Notes: generated by a model from the sequence alone, not told the origin. DNA of 64,000 bases from Tigriopus japonicus (GCA_010645155.1 JAAGOF010000188.1:85030-149029); one strand, 5' to 3'. Numbered from the stretch's first letter, positions 36,901-49,671 are shown. Program-made: numbers and translations.

Positions 36901-39900
36901 ACCGACTCATCCCATCTCAATTTCAATAGGAAAGCCAATCGTTTTATCCCACCGAAACCCCAACATTCTTCGGTTCGGGAATCATCGAACCCTGAATGAA
37001 GGTCTCCTTCATGCCAGTTTCTAAAGAGCTGAGGAAAATATGTTGCATAATCATGCTGGTGGGAGGCCCTGTCCGACAATCCAAATTGTTTCCGCTGCAA
37101 GAAAAAGCACATATGTTGACTCGAGAGCTTGAACCTGCCTACCACATTCAATTTGAACCAGACTGCCACCATACAAAGCAAAGCAGGCAACCACCACAGA
37201 CTTCAAAGCCTCTCCTTCCTCAACTCCAATGTATCGACGTAGCAAAACTTGTGGAACGAAGACTTAGATCGAGACGCATGTGATACTCTCCAACTCAGGA
37301 TCTAAAATTGTTCATCATGCTTTGCAATTGGTCTTGTATTCTCGGATCCAAAGATACTCTTCGGGGATGAGATTGGCAGGAAGCAACCAAACAAAGCTGC
37401 TCCAAACAACTCATGGCCAAGACCTGTGCCCAGCTCCCCCAAAATAAATGGCACACAATCGATCCAACCCGATTACAATAATTACTCAATCTTACGCACC
37501 CAAGTAGTGCAACGAGCCATCATCTTGTTGGTTTGCATCGTTGATCACACATATGAACATGACGTCCAAAGTGAAGAAGAGCCTGCCGGGAGTGCAACCA
37601 TGAGGAGAGCTTCGCACTCGTGCATGTGTGTATGTAGGGAACAGGGGGTCATTGACTTACATTTGGTCTACTAAGGAAAACGTACATAGAGTAGAGGTGG
37701 CGATTGAAGCGAGGAACGAACCATGAGGGTTGGGAGCGCGGAGAGGACGACGAAGACAGCGATGGCTGTAAAGAACAGAATGGATCGAGTAAGGGGTTGG
37801 AAATGGCAAACACGTCTCTTTTTGACGTTCATCAATGCATTTGCTAGACATCTGGATTGGATTGGTTGTATCGACAATTTGATCTCAATAAACTCTGCGG
37901 TGTTGCCGATGACATAATGTAAAACCAAGAGCGACCATGTGGTGGTCGAAATCATGGGCATTACCCTTATCACGCCAAATGGCAGGTTCTGAAATCCATT
38001 TAGCCAAGCTCAATCAATTTGAGGGAGAGAGAGAGAGATTGGTAATTGGTTCGCTAATCTGGCTTTCATGCCTTGTCTTAAAATTGTGATCGCCGCTCGA
38101 CAACGGCATTTTACTTTAATTGAAACTTGGCAACATGCCCATTATTATGGCTAGTTTGGGGTTCAATGACTCAATATGGCAATCTAGGCAACCATTTGCA
38201 ATTGCCGGACCATCTTGCAAACGACGGGTCAATAATTCACAAACCAAAAAGCTCTTTGTTAGAGGGTCTAGTCATCTGCGTCTTCACAAAGTCATACAGA
38301 TCGAAATGCGTGATCATCTCCATATATATGAGTTTAGCCACTGGCGAAACGTTGAAAAGCTTCCAGGATCACACCCGAAAGAGTCGACGACACCCCAAAC
38401 GTTCCAATCGAGATTGGCTTCGGGCGATCCTATCCAGACACGAATCTTGGTATATTGAAAGAAAACGATGTCCCGAGTAGCTCCAACACATCCAATAAAA
38501 GACACGGGTTATTTGGCTTTTGGTCATGGAGAATCCCCCTCTACAATACATTAAGCAGTGCTAGCCATCCATCACTTCTCCCCCTCAAGAACGTAAGAGA
38601 CAAGAATCTTTGCCTGGTCAGGGGCTATTCCAATATATTAAAGCAGCCCCTCCTTCCCCTCTCCTCAGAAAGAAACTTTTTGAACCTATGATGTAAGAAA
38701 TTGCCACCTCCAAACCAGAAAAGTGCTTGGTTGTTGCACGGAAATCATGGCAGTTGGTCGGCGAGTTGAATATATATCACCAGCTGACGGACGGATTTCT
38801 TCTTTTTTGAGCAAATCGCTTTTGGTGATCTTTAAGGGAGACAGCTCGGCCCAGAAGCCCGCCAGTCAGCCTCTTTGGAGAGCTCCAACGATACAAATAT
38901 TGCATTCATCTTCAAAACCACCTGTAGGAGGGAGTTCGGGCCAGATATCTGCCTCGATTCATTCGACCCAATATGTTTCTAAAATGGCCCGATATGCCGC
39001 ACAGGAGTGGAAACCTCGTTTGGAGAGGCGCAAATTGCCGACTCAGATTAGAGGCCGCCAGGTGTTGCCATCATCCTGGTCGACGAAGGCCTAAAGTAGG
39101 GACTAGGAATTATGTCTTTTTAGTTGGAGGTGCGCCAAGAACACTAGTCCGCCTTACAAATTGGCCAATTATGTGTTGGGAAACCAACCCATTCGTATGC
39201 AGAGCAAGTGTCTATACGAAGGCAAGCAATCCCTGATTGGACTAGGGTAGAAGCCACCTGTTACCGCTAAATGGGTCTTGATCTGAATAACCACTGTTTT
39301 CACTTCTATCTGAGGCGCCAAAGATTCAATGCCATTGGACCAAAGTTTCTTCACACCTTGACAATGGATGGAAATGAGTCGGCAGCCATCTTTATGGCTC
39401 TTGACGTCGACAGTCTTGGCGATATTGTCTAATTAATTCAGTGATGCCAACTTGAAACAATGGCATGTCAGACTCATTGTTCAAGTGAGATAAATGAGGG
39501 AAGGCCTCAGAGGAAATTAAGATTCAAAAGAAGTCATGAGAAGAGAAAACAGGAAAATGGACCGTGAAAACTATCAGTCGTTGCCAAACCAAACGAATAA
39601 CAATTTAAAGCATGCCCACCAAATGTTGAATACCAAATAGACACCCTGAAAAACTTGGGAGCAAATATGAAAGATTCACTGGCATCTCCCGAGGATTGGC
39701 ATTGGTTTACTTTCTAAGGCAAAAGTAGTTCAAATGAAGATGACAAGAATGGGTTGGAGGCTCAAACTCTACAAGAGAGCCTCCTCTTATCTTGCATCTA
39801 CATAATCTGAAATGTTTTCGCTGAACTGAGTGAGGGAGTCGGATTTCGTGACCAAATTCAAGTCTAATCGGCGATTCCAGAACAACTGAAAGATCAAACG

Positions 39901-42900
39901 TTCATTCACGTAAGAATAATGATGCCACTGAGAAGTATTGGTTTACATTCATCTCACCTTACTTACTAACTTGCTTGGCATTGCTACCTTGCAAAAAAAG
40001 TGAGATAAAAATACATCTCGTCACCCTCAAAATTGGCCATTTTGGCGATTTAGAGGAAACACACCCCACAAGATTGGATCTCAACATCTCAAAGAAGTGC
40101 ATTTCCTGAGGCTTTGTGGCCAGATTTCACCAACAAAGTTATTTCAAAATGAGAGATTGAGCTATTCTCGGAATTAATGCTTAGCTCTATAGGATGGTAA
40201 AATATTGAGTTGTAAAACCCAAGCCATGAAATATGGAGATAACCATCAAGATTTCTAATGTTCTAATGAAGAAACGACAAGGTGGATCGTAAAACTCAAT
40301 ATCTCCACTGAACTCTGATCCTCATTTATGAGCAATTAGACAAGAGGAAGGATTTGGACTGGAGCTCTCCAAAAGCTCGGTTAATTCCAAGGAAATTAGT
40401 GGCGACTCCAATCTCAAACACTTCAAAACGAGAGATCATCTTGGCATCGAAGGAGATCCTCTGGCTAATGAAGCATCATTAACTGACCAATTAAGTTCAA
40501 TTAATTGCATCGGAGAGCAAGAAAAGCAAGCCTCAAAGATGAGGTTCATAAATCATGGTCGCAATTGGAAATCTCGGCAGGCAAAAAACTTGCTGAATAT
40601 TCTGGATGACAAGAATGGCAATTAAATCGCTTTGCATGATCTAAATCTCTAACCAACAACTGACATGAGCACATTGGGTACCAAAGGAAAAACAAGCCGA
40701 GGATTTTTTAATAGCATCTTGTAATCATCACGTTCAAGTCGTTAAATACGGTCGACTCCCTGGGTTACGACTAGAAATTGGCTGCCACGACCAACCCCAA
40801 TCTCCGTCATTAAATGAAGACAAGTTGAAGAAAAGCATCTTCTTTCGTCGAAGTCGATCCTTTTGACACAGATTTCTTGTTGCATAGTGAAAGGTGTCAA
40901 CTAAGTGGCGCTTTTATGGCTTTGGGTTGGGCGTTTCAGCTGTCTTGAGCAACAAATGGCCTGAAGTTGGATTCCTCGAATTGTCACCATTGTGGAAAAG
41001 GCTTTTGTCTTTATTGTTGTGCATTCTCTCTGTGCCTTAAGGGCGTTGTTTCCTTCCTCCGATTCCAAACAGCACTCCAATTCATCAGCCATAAACCAAC
41101 TATTTAGCATGTATCGCTCAGATCTCTCAAAACAAAAACTGGTCCAAAAAGGCCAATCTGAAAGATAATGGGGCAGTTGGGCGTCGCACTAGCTACTATT
41201 TCGTTCAAGAACGCAAAAGTCCCGAATTTCTGAGAACTCGGCGTCGATATCACACTTTCACATCAAACTCCTCCGTGACTTGGTTTATGAAGTACGTTCA
41301 AGGATTTTTTTCTCCGCAGTTCTGAGGAAAAAGGTCTTGCCGAGATGATTACCAATTACAAGTTTGGTAATCCTTCACAGATGTTTTACGTTCCCAAAAG
41401 GTTGAACTAAAAAGCTTTCGAATGCTAAATACCGTGGAAGTGGTTCATAAATCTTGACGACACTAGACGCGCGTGCATTTTTGCACACGCTTGATTTGTG
41501 TCTTTAGCAACCACCACTTCCACTACTGCAAGTTAATAGGTGAAACACGTCTTGAAAGTGATAAGCATGTGAGAAATCTGACAAAGTTCAGCATCTCATC
41601 CATCCCTGTTCTCCATTGATTAATGACCTCAAACAAAAGCCATTTAAACCTCTCTTTCTCTGATCCTTCATTTTGCCCCCATTTTTCCATGAATAGTTTT
41701 ATTTATGAATCGGAAATTTCTGGAAGATACACCAAAGTCCGAATTGACGTTTTTAGGAGCAGTGATGCTCAACTGAATGTGTGAGACTTTTTGCTCCATG
41801 TGGGAAAAATGTTGGTCAGGTATCACTATCATTATTCTCTTCCTTCTCCTCTGACTTCTTGATACCTCCATCAATTTCATTCCTCACCTCATGGTGCTAA
41901 CTGCTAATGCGGCCGCATTTTTGCCTTGAGCGTAAAACGAAGAAAGATTGCGATGCAATCAAAAGAGAGAAGAGCTCGGTGACAAATAGTGCCTCTCCGA
42001 TTGCTTTTTCCAACCAACTAGATAGTTAGTCTCCGTCGGAAAGGCTGAAGTTTATCCATTTAGATGCTGATTAATCAAAATGTGGTTTCAAAAATTCAAT
42101 CCTCGTCGAATGAAGTGAGAATTGAGATCCATCATGAGGTTCCAATCTGAATGCATGCTTGATAAATTGGACACCGTTAGAATATTCATTTTTGGGGGTA
42201 TGGATTGCCTTACGAAACGTCCGTCTACCTCGTGGATTTTAGCATAAAATATGTTCACATGTGGCACTTGTATTGTTGGTGTTGTCACTCGGTCGACAAA
42301 GCAAGAATTTTAAAGGATGTTCCTGCCAAGTCGTTACAGAAAGATGGAGCAAATGTAATTGATTTTTTTTTGCGACTCCAAGCGCCCAAGTAATTTAGAT
42401 TCGTGGTTGAAATGCAATTATGAGTTCAACAAGTTCTCTCTTGTGCCTGACACTTCATGAAGGATTGCAATGGGACCCATGTTGCGAAATTGGCCGAGCT
42501 TCAAATAACATTGCAAACTTGCTCGCGCTCAATGTAGACTGTAATAGACATTTCATAGTCTTGGCCGCAGCGATTAATAATGGTTCATCTCATACCACCT
42601 TGGAATGCCAAACACACCTCGGTTGCACTCTCTGTACACTTTCACAAATCATAGAAGTGCATTGCCCTGAGAAGGTATCCCCCTCCGGGCAAAAGCAGTG
42701 CGGGATATGATATTTAAATCCCCCTTTTCAATGGCTTCAATTCCAAACGGCATCACTATGGTGTCGAGTGTGGTCATGTACCTGACTTCACGATTGCATG
42801 ATTAATTGCTGGAAAGTTGCTTCTTGCCCTTGTCACACTCATCAATGCCTATTGACAAGTTTTTAGGGTGCAGATCTGGGTCATTCACACTCATAGAGCC

Positions 42901-45613
42901 AACTCAGAGTTGGGATGTGGGAGATCTTGTCATGCTATTGTTCATTATGATGATAATGCCTGATTGTGTCTTTTCTTGACACCTTTCCAGAACTCTTTGA
43001 GGAAATATCACACCATCAAACAGACCAGCCCAGGGATGAAGACAAAGAGAATCAAGCAAATCATGCTGTCACAATGGAGGACTCCTTACCACCAATGAAT
43101 CTGGGGAAACACCGCCATCAATCCCCGATCTCCATTGAAAAGGATGGGAACGGAGAGGACCAAAAGAGCAACCAGAGTGGGAAAAGAGACAAGAAAGCAA
43201 AGTTTCTCCGAAAAAGAACAGAGTCGGGATTGAGGAAGCTCGCCTTATGGTTCCAATCACGGAGGAGGGGCAATGACCAAAACATACGAGATAGCCAGAG
43301 ATTATCGCCTTTCTATCTGTATGCGAGGCCACCTCCTTTGGGACAGGCCACAGGTCGAATGATCGCCATTCAATCCCATGGCAACAATCATCAAAGCCCT
43401 CCAACTGACGGGACGTCTGGTTCGGAATCTTCCAATTCTAATGGAGGCGGACAGGGCGGAAATTTACAGAGAGATGGTAATTCCAACCAATTTAAAGGTG
43501 GGAATGCCAACGGGCAAGAGCATGGCTCACCAACAGGCAACGAAGAATCAGGCCAATTGGACCTGGACAGCTTTGAGTACCCGGACTCACCCACCCAAAA
43601 ATGGTTGGCGGACAATGCCGATTTGAGCCCCTTAACAGTATTAGACAACATCAACTTGAAATCGGAATACCCATACGCCACTCATCATGTTGTCGAGAAA
43701 CCTCCAGACATCTCAACGATTGCCTTGGACAATTCACAGGAGAATATGCTCCAATTTTCCGCCTCTGTACCAGTTCCCGACTCCTCCGCCACTTTCCTAG
43801 ATATTGGAACCGATACATTTTCTCAGAGCCTTTATGACGACCTGAGCGACATTAACCTGGCGGATTTCCAGCATGTGACTGTTGCCAATACAATGGGTTA
43901 CACTACAGTCAACACATCATGCTCAGGAATGGTAATGCCCCATGTTTCTTTACCCATGGCTCCACTTGGGCCATCCACCACAGGGAGCTCAATGAATGGA
44001 CATCTTCTCACCACTACTGGCTTCCCCAGTAACCTCATGACGGCAAAACCTGTTACGTTGGAAAGACTTCAGAATGTGGCTTCCCTTCAAGGACCCGTTA
44101 CCACAACTCACAGTATTACTTTGTCCAACGTAGTTCGTGTCAAGGAGGAGCCTAAGGCTATGGATGTGACCTCATTGAATCTTGGTGCCTTACCAACCAT
44201 TCCCATCCCACAAGAGGCCGCAAATAACAATTCTATTCCCCACACATCGTTACCCCAAGCCCCCGTCTCACTGCGGAACTTGGTGGAACCTCTTCCGGCC
44301 TCAGCCCTTAAGGGACTCATTAAGCAAGAGATTCCAGTAACTCTTCCCAACACACCAATGTACAACTCCTCTAACTTGGTGAAAATGGAAGTCTCGGATC
44401 TTCAGGGTGGCCAGGATGGCGGCGGTGACATGACATGTGACTCGTTTAATCAACATGCATATTCGCCAATGTCCATGTCGTCCACACCAAATTCTCCCAT
44501 GGGAAGCCCAAGTTCAAATGGAGGTGGGAAGATGAAGGGTTCTCCACATCGCAAGAAGTCTCTGTCCACCGATGAAGATGATATCAGCAATATTCCGTCA
44601 TTGAAGATGAGGATCCAAATTATCTCACAAAGAGTAAGTTCTTCACCAAAGCTTAAACTGGAAAACAAATCTTGAGGTATCATTCTCCTTTTCAGATTGG
44701 GATTCCTGCAGACGCTCAAATCGAGCTCATCAATGGTGGCCATGGGATTAAGAACCCGCTCTCTTCCGATAGTGGCGTCAAACCGGACGAAAAACTGCCA
44801 CCGGCTCGACCACAATCCGATCCCTCTAAGTTCCAGTGCCGTATCTGCTCCAAGGTTTTTAGTCTTCAACGACTCTTAAATCGCCACATGAAGTGCCACA
44901 GCGATACAAAGCGATACCTCTGTACCTTTTGCGGAAAGGGCTTCAACGATACGTTCGACCTTAAACGTCATACCAGGACCCACACAGGTAAATCCAAATT
45001 ATACATAAGGAAAAATATAACTGTAGCTAATGAACAATTTGTGTCCTTAGGCGTGCGTCCGTACAAGTGCAATCTCTGTGAGAAATCGTTTACGCAACGA
45101 TGCTCTCTGGAATCCCATTGTTTGAAGGTCCACGGTGTCGCTCATCAATACGACTACAAACAGAGGCGATCCAAGGTAAAATATCTGATACATGTATAAC
45201 ATTTAAACAACCAATCTCAAAACATACGATGAAATCACCCTTCGAATTTATCTTCGCCTCAAATGAACACACCGTTCACAAGAAAGCATCACGCAAACAA
45301 CATCTCTTCACAACCGGCCTCATTGACTTTTTTGTAGCATGCACGTCCATAATATATTAGTTCTTCAGTGTGGCCGCTTCACGCTTGTTCAATTTTGAGA
45401 CTGGCCATTAATCACCACATCTCTTTTCTCCTTGTCCATCTTCAGATGTACGTGTGCGAAGACTGCGGTCATACCACGTCCGAGCCTGAGGTCCATTACC
45501 TTCATCTCAAGGAGAACCATCCGTACAGTCCGGCTCTCTTGAAGTTCTACGACAAACGCCACTTCAAATTCTCCAACTCCAATTTCGCGAGCATGCTTTT
45601 GCAAGTAAGCTAA
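33928..45613 (+). CDS. ovo: Ovo/Shavenbaby (OVO-like) C2H2 zinc-finger transcription factor
   Basis: Exons: 33928-34282, 42991-44633, 44696-44987, 45051-45175 and 45446-45613, all GT-AG, giving 860 aa. Ovo/Svb controls epidermal differentiation and the female germline in insects. It starts MPKIFAIRHRL, the arthropod Ovo N-terminus, which in Drosophila Svb carries the Ubr3/Pri-dependent processing signal. Exon 2 (residues 119-666) is disordered. It has a basic patch (KRDKKAKFLRKR), a Gly/Asn-rich run, and acidic-hydrophobic stretches (TFLDIGTDTFSQSLYDDLSD) typical of activation domains. Four C2H2 fingers follow: 712-734, 740-762, 768-791 and 807-830, with Ovo-typical sequences (FQCRICSKVFSLQRLLNRH, YLCTFCGKGFNDTFDLKRH, YKCNLCEKSFTQRC). 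Intron 1 is 8.7 kb, the others 62, 63 and 270 nt. Extra exons inside intron 1 cannot be excluded. Confidence 0.93.
34283..42990 (+). other. 8.7-kb first intron of ovo
   Basis: It begins GTAGGC directly after the N-terminal exon and ends in the pyrimidine-rich CTTTCCAG before exon 2, joining phase 1 to phase 1. I see no further exon, no transposon ends and no large repeat in it, only short simple tracts such as (ATG)n at about 36433-36447 and (GA)n at about 38025-38038. It appears less AT-rich than the 48-58 kb region. Its length contrasts with the 62-270 nt of the other ovo introns, so it is the likely site of enhancers or alternative promoters; that is inference. Confidence 0.65.
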
Positions 45614-46715
45614 TTGAAGGCGGGATGCCAAACCATTCATCAAACCGCACCAGTAATTCGAAGATAACAATGAAGGACGACTACTCTACAAAACGAACAA
45701 GAAAAACACGAAAGAAAACAGAAGCAGTATCTCATCTATGAAGAAATTCGAAAACCACAAAAAACGACAACAATAACCACTCCACCAGCAACGCAAATTT
45801 TGGCATTAGACGGACCGTTTGCAATATTAAACCTTAAGGGCCACAATACTAAAATCTTAAACTAACAAGGGGCTGAATCTCTAGTCGCTAGACCAGAGAT
45901 GGTGACGGGTTTCTTTCGACTCAAGATTTTTACAAAGGTCAGTCACACTGATCTTTTCTCCTGCGATGTCACAAACTAGTGACCTATGGAATGAATGACT
46001 TAGCAATACATGTTCACCTTATACATTTATGGCATATTCTAAAACATGCCAGTAAAAATGACTCCTGCTATAGAAATGATGTAAATACTCTTGTACCTAT
46101 AAAGACATAGATTGGTTATTGAATTCATGACCTTCTACGAGCAAGTTCCCAAATGGCCTAAACCATGGTAACCCCCAAATAAGCCCTTCCCAGGCAGCTA
46201 ACTCATTTGATTCTTACTATATAAATATCATCTTCCGATGCAAACTCGAATCGGTTTGAACCTAAAGTATTCTTTTTAACCCACTAACGCGTTACTTTGA
46301 AACCCGTTTTGTCAGTTTGATGTGCAATGTTATCCTAGTTCTAAGGTAAACAACAATATTATACGAACTTAACTTTGCTCTACGGTCACAAAGAAGGTCT
46401 GATTTTTCGCATTGAAAAACTTGAAAATCTTTGTCAAATCGTAATAACTCCTCCACAAATGTGCAATCAATCTCTCCAAATTTTATTTATCAAGGATCTT
46501 GTGTATGTGACCGAGAGCAAAATTTTATCATGTGTCCATTCCTTACCGAAAATTTTGGCTTGTTATGAATCTCATTCTTTCTACCTTCAATTTCTTCCAT
46601 GAAGCAAGAATAAAAGCTTATATCCCTCGAACGTCTTATTTATAAAATCCTGTATTTAGAATTCTTGAGCTTATTTAAGGAAACAAAGCTTACATGAAAA
46701 TATGAAGAAAGAACT
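45614..46715. other. ovo 3' region between convergent genes
   Basis: This is about 1.1 kb between the stop codon of ovo (+) and that of the BTB/zinc-finger gene (-). It probably holds the ovo 3' untranslated region. An AATAAA at 46609-46614 on the plus strand would give a 3' UTR of about 1 kb. No coding sequence is supported. Confidence 0.5.
46609..46614 (+). terminator. candidate polyadenylation signal of ovo
   Basis: A canonical AATAAA lies about 1 kb past the ovo stop codon and about 100 bp before the end of the convergent BTB gene. Position and orientation fit, but no transcript evidence is available. Confidence 0.35.
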
Positions 46716-47808
46716 TCAGTCAAGATGATACAAACGACAATGACGAATTAATTCATCCTTGGATAAAAAGGCCGAAGTGCACAAATAACAAGCAAATGAC
46801 GAGTTCTTCACGGGTTCCCCCATGTTCTTATCAAACGGTTTGGCTGGATCTTTTGGAGGTTTTTCAAACGTGCGCGGTAGCAAATAGGAATCCCGTTTGA
46901 GCTTGGTGTTCATCTGATAAGGGTCAATAAAGGATAATTTTAGATCGGATCCAGTTTGGATATCTGGCAACCAAACGGTTGAAAAGTGACACTGATCAGG
47001 GGGTTTGATCAATTGCTCCTTTGATTTCCGTTTTGATCCTTTTGCGGTTGATGCAGGCTTACGTAAAATACTCGGTTGGTGTTTTGGTCGCACTATATTG
47101 GGATTGATAATCTTCGAGAGGTGTTCCTCTAAGGCAGAAATCTTGGACTCCGGTATTAAATTGGACATACCCATGAGTTGTGCACATAATTGCAAAGACT
47201 TGATGTCTGAATGCTCAACCACTGTTTCACCTGGCACGAAATACATTTTAGGTTATTGTCTTTTTATTTCCACTATGAATCAAGAATAAATTGCAATATA
47301 CTTTTTTCGTCCAATCGGTGGACGAAATGTCCAAGCCCAAACGTTTGTCTTTGTTGGAAAAAAGGTCAGGATTTGGCTCATTATTTCTACTCCAAGTTGT
47401 ATTTATGACGATTTCATGCATGAATGCAACCAAATTCAGAAAACAAAATAAAACCAAAGCTTGTTTCAGAAGTCAAGAAAGTTATGTTTCGTCTAAATAG
47501 TCGTACCATTACGCGACCCCTGAGAAAGAAGGATTTTGCGATTTTCATCTAGAATTACCGGAATACATAATGTCCAAGAGATGCTGAAAAATGTGGGGTT
47601 CGTAATCGTCATTCCTCAATTCCATTTCCTCGTTTTTGGGGCCAAGTGGGTCGTCGGCAAAGATGCGGAGTAAAAATTTGTGCATGAGGAACAGCTTTCC
47701 TTTGCAAATTACTCGGAAATCCTTGCTCTTCGTATCGCAGGACAATTTCTTTAGATTGGCACTTAGTAAATCTGAACGTTGAGTAACTTTCAAGGAAACG
47801 CGCGTCAT
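46716..47808 (-). CDS. short BTB-domain protein with one C-terminal C2H2 finger
   Basis: Exons: 47808-47559 and 47230-46716 (intron 47231-47558, donor G|GTAATT, acceptor GTGCCAG|GTG), giving 254 aa. The start is the first ATG after an in-frame stop at 47823-47821. Residues about 20-115 resemble a BTB/POZ fold: DFRVICKGKLFLMHKFLL (the D....V.G..F.aHk.vL core), then HIFQHLLDIMYSGETVVEH (the f..lLdf.YtG.v core) and LCAQLMGMSNL. The middle is basic (KGSKRKSKEQ). Residues 229-252 form one C2H2 finger (FACYLC, then LIRHCRLYH), two residues from the end. BTB-ZF proteins are usually nuclear dimerising regulators. Most have several fingers, so a single one at this length is unusual. The specific family member is not recognised. 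Confidence 0.82.
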
Positions 47809-47817
47809 ATTAGACAC

Positions 47818-48833
47818 AAATTAATTCGTGAGACTGGTTTGATGTTTACATGTTATGGCGGCAACTTAAGTGCATCAGGGTTTCCAAAAAAGCGACACAT
47901 TTTTTGTGTAGCAAAACGTTTGACCAAGAAGAGAATGTACGTATTTCGCGATCGAAGGTTTCGAGGTTATTTTAGTTCCTTTAAGAATAACAAAAAAAAA
48001 AAAAACGATTTTTTTCGTTAATTGCAAGTAAAAGGGCAAATTCACCGAATTCTCCGGTTATTTAACGTACATAATTTCCATCTTTTTGTGTACATATCAC
48101 AAATTAAATGTGTTTAATTTAAAAAATAAATATTTAAACAAGATTGGGTGCAAGGCCAGTGTAAAATTCAAGTGCAAGATGAAGGAAAAAAACATTTTAA
48201 TCCTAACATACCACAGAAGAGTAAGAGAGTGTTCGGACACAAACATCTGAGAATTTTGCTAACTATTTATCTGACTTTTTGCATGAAACTTCATATTTAC
48301 TTTGAACATTAGACATGTACTTCTGCTACCAAATAAACTTATATTTACATCTCAGTTAGTATTTAAATATGCAACAAAATCTTTAAATCAGGGGAAATGA
48401 CATTAGTATCTTGTGAACCTTGAGAGACAAGTAAGAGTAATACATTTAAAAAAATACTGTTGATGGATCGAGAGGGTTCTTAAACAGAATAAAACTTATA
48501 GAAAAATACGTACGTTTGCAAAACAATGGGCCAATAAACAGTGCACCTTGTATTTACTTAACATTTTATTTTAAAAACCCAAATGATAAAAAATAAAGTA
48601 ATAAATAAGCTCAATAAATATTTTCTGTAATTCTTTTTACGGTTGTTCTTTAAACAGAACAGACTCTACTTCTTTTTTTCTTTTAACACTTCTTAAAATG
48701 TCACGCCAAAAATGGCGCTTTTAAGTCAAAAAGTCGACACTTAAATTCCAAAAATCATGGTCTATATGCAAGCCAGGGTTGAACACCAATAATGGAATGA
48801 CAATGAGTTAATATCTTGTCATTTCTTAAAGTG
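47818..48833. other. intergenic stretch between BTB gene and cuticle-like gene
   Basis: Very AT-rich, with an A13 run near 47990-48004. It holds the promoter side of the BTB gene at its left end and the 3' flank of the cuticle-like gene at its right end. No gene or repeat family is supported. Confidence 0.5.
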
Positions 48834-48839
48834 TTTATT
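48834..48839 (-). terminator. polyadenylation signal of the cuticle-like gene
   Basis: AATAAA on the minus strand begins only 12 nt after the stop codon at 48851. It would give a 3' UTR of a few tens of nucleotides, like the arrangement seen at DOHH. Confidence 0.5.
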
Positions 48840-48850
48840 TGGTTCTAAGA

Positions 48851-49671
48851 TTATTTTCTATAATAGACTAAAGGAGCTTGAGGCACCACCGTGTAACCGG
48901 GTTGGTAAGCTCCTGTAACAGGCACGGGATAAGCAGATTGATAGGCAGCATAGGTGGCCACAGGGACAGGCTCAGCAAGAAGATTCATTGGTTGCACCGG
49001 GACGGCTCGAAGCTCCGATTCTTCAAGCTGCGGTGGAAGATTCCCAGCAATTTTGGCTCCGGCCTTGCCACCATTTTCAATGAAGTCACCAATCTTGTTA
49101 ATGCCCGCAGAAACACCGGTCAAGTCAAAGTCTTGGCCAAAGCCCAATTCCCCCGTGATAGCCTTAATATCCTCGGACTTCACAGAGGATAACAAAGCGG
49201 CCACATCCCGAACACTGGTGGCCACACTTGCGGAATTGGCCTCAATCTCCTCTGGGCTCAAATTCATCATGTTGGGTTCGGGGGTGTAAACGAAGTTAAA
49301 CTCGCCAGGGGCAGGTTCGTAGTTGTATTTGAAGCTGTCTCCAGGCTTGTTCACGTATTGGTATTTAAAATCCACGGGGGTGTAATCCTCAGGGGCCTTG
49401 AAAGGGCGGGCATTGGGTTGGCTGGGAGTGTATTGGTATTGATAGCCAGCATTGCCCTCGGGCTCATTGGTCTGGGGGAAAGGAACTGGGATATTTTCGG
49501 GGAATTCAAAGGGTGGAGCATTAGGTTTGTCTACACTCCATTTGTAGTAATAAGGCTTTTGAGCTTGAGCCACGACAGCCAGGAGGGTAACCTGTGAAGG
49601 ATTATGTGAGTGAATGAATTGAAAAGAAAAATTAAAATTTGTTCAATTCTACATACTGCGAATGCCTTCAT
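48851..49671 (-). CDS. secreted Tyr/Pro-rich cuticle-like protein
   Basis: Exons: 49671-49657 (five codons) and 49591-48851, intron of 65 nt with GTATGT/CACAG, giving 251 aa. The tiny first exon completes a signal peptide (MKAFAVTLLAVVAQA), so the product is secreted. The N-terminal half is built of aromatic-Pro repeats: KPNAPPFEFPENIPVPF and QPNARPFKAPEDYTPVDF are two copies of one motif, followed by FKYQYVNKPGDSFKYNYEP and EFNFVYTPEP. The middle (NLSPEEIEANSASVATSVRD) is a helical-looking segment. The C-terminus is Ala/Tyr/Pro/Val-rich (YAAYQSAYPVPVTGAYQPGY). A short first exon carrying the start of a signal peptide is typical of arthropod cuticle genes. No chitin-binding R&R consensus is seen, so 'cuticle-like' rests on composition and layout. 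Confidence 0.8.

Noticed and set aside
44422..44869. Minus-strand open frames opposite ovo exons 2 and 3
   Set aside because: Shadows of the real ovo coding sequence. The plus strand has clear zinc fingers and splice sites.
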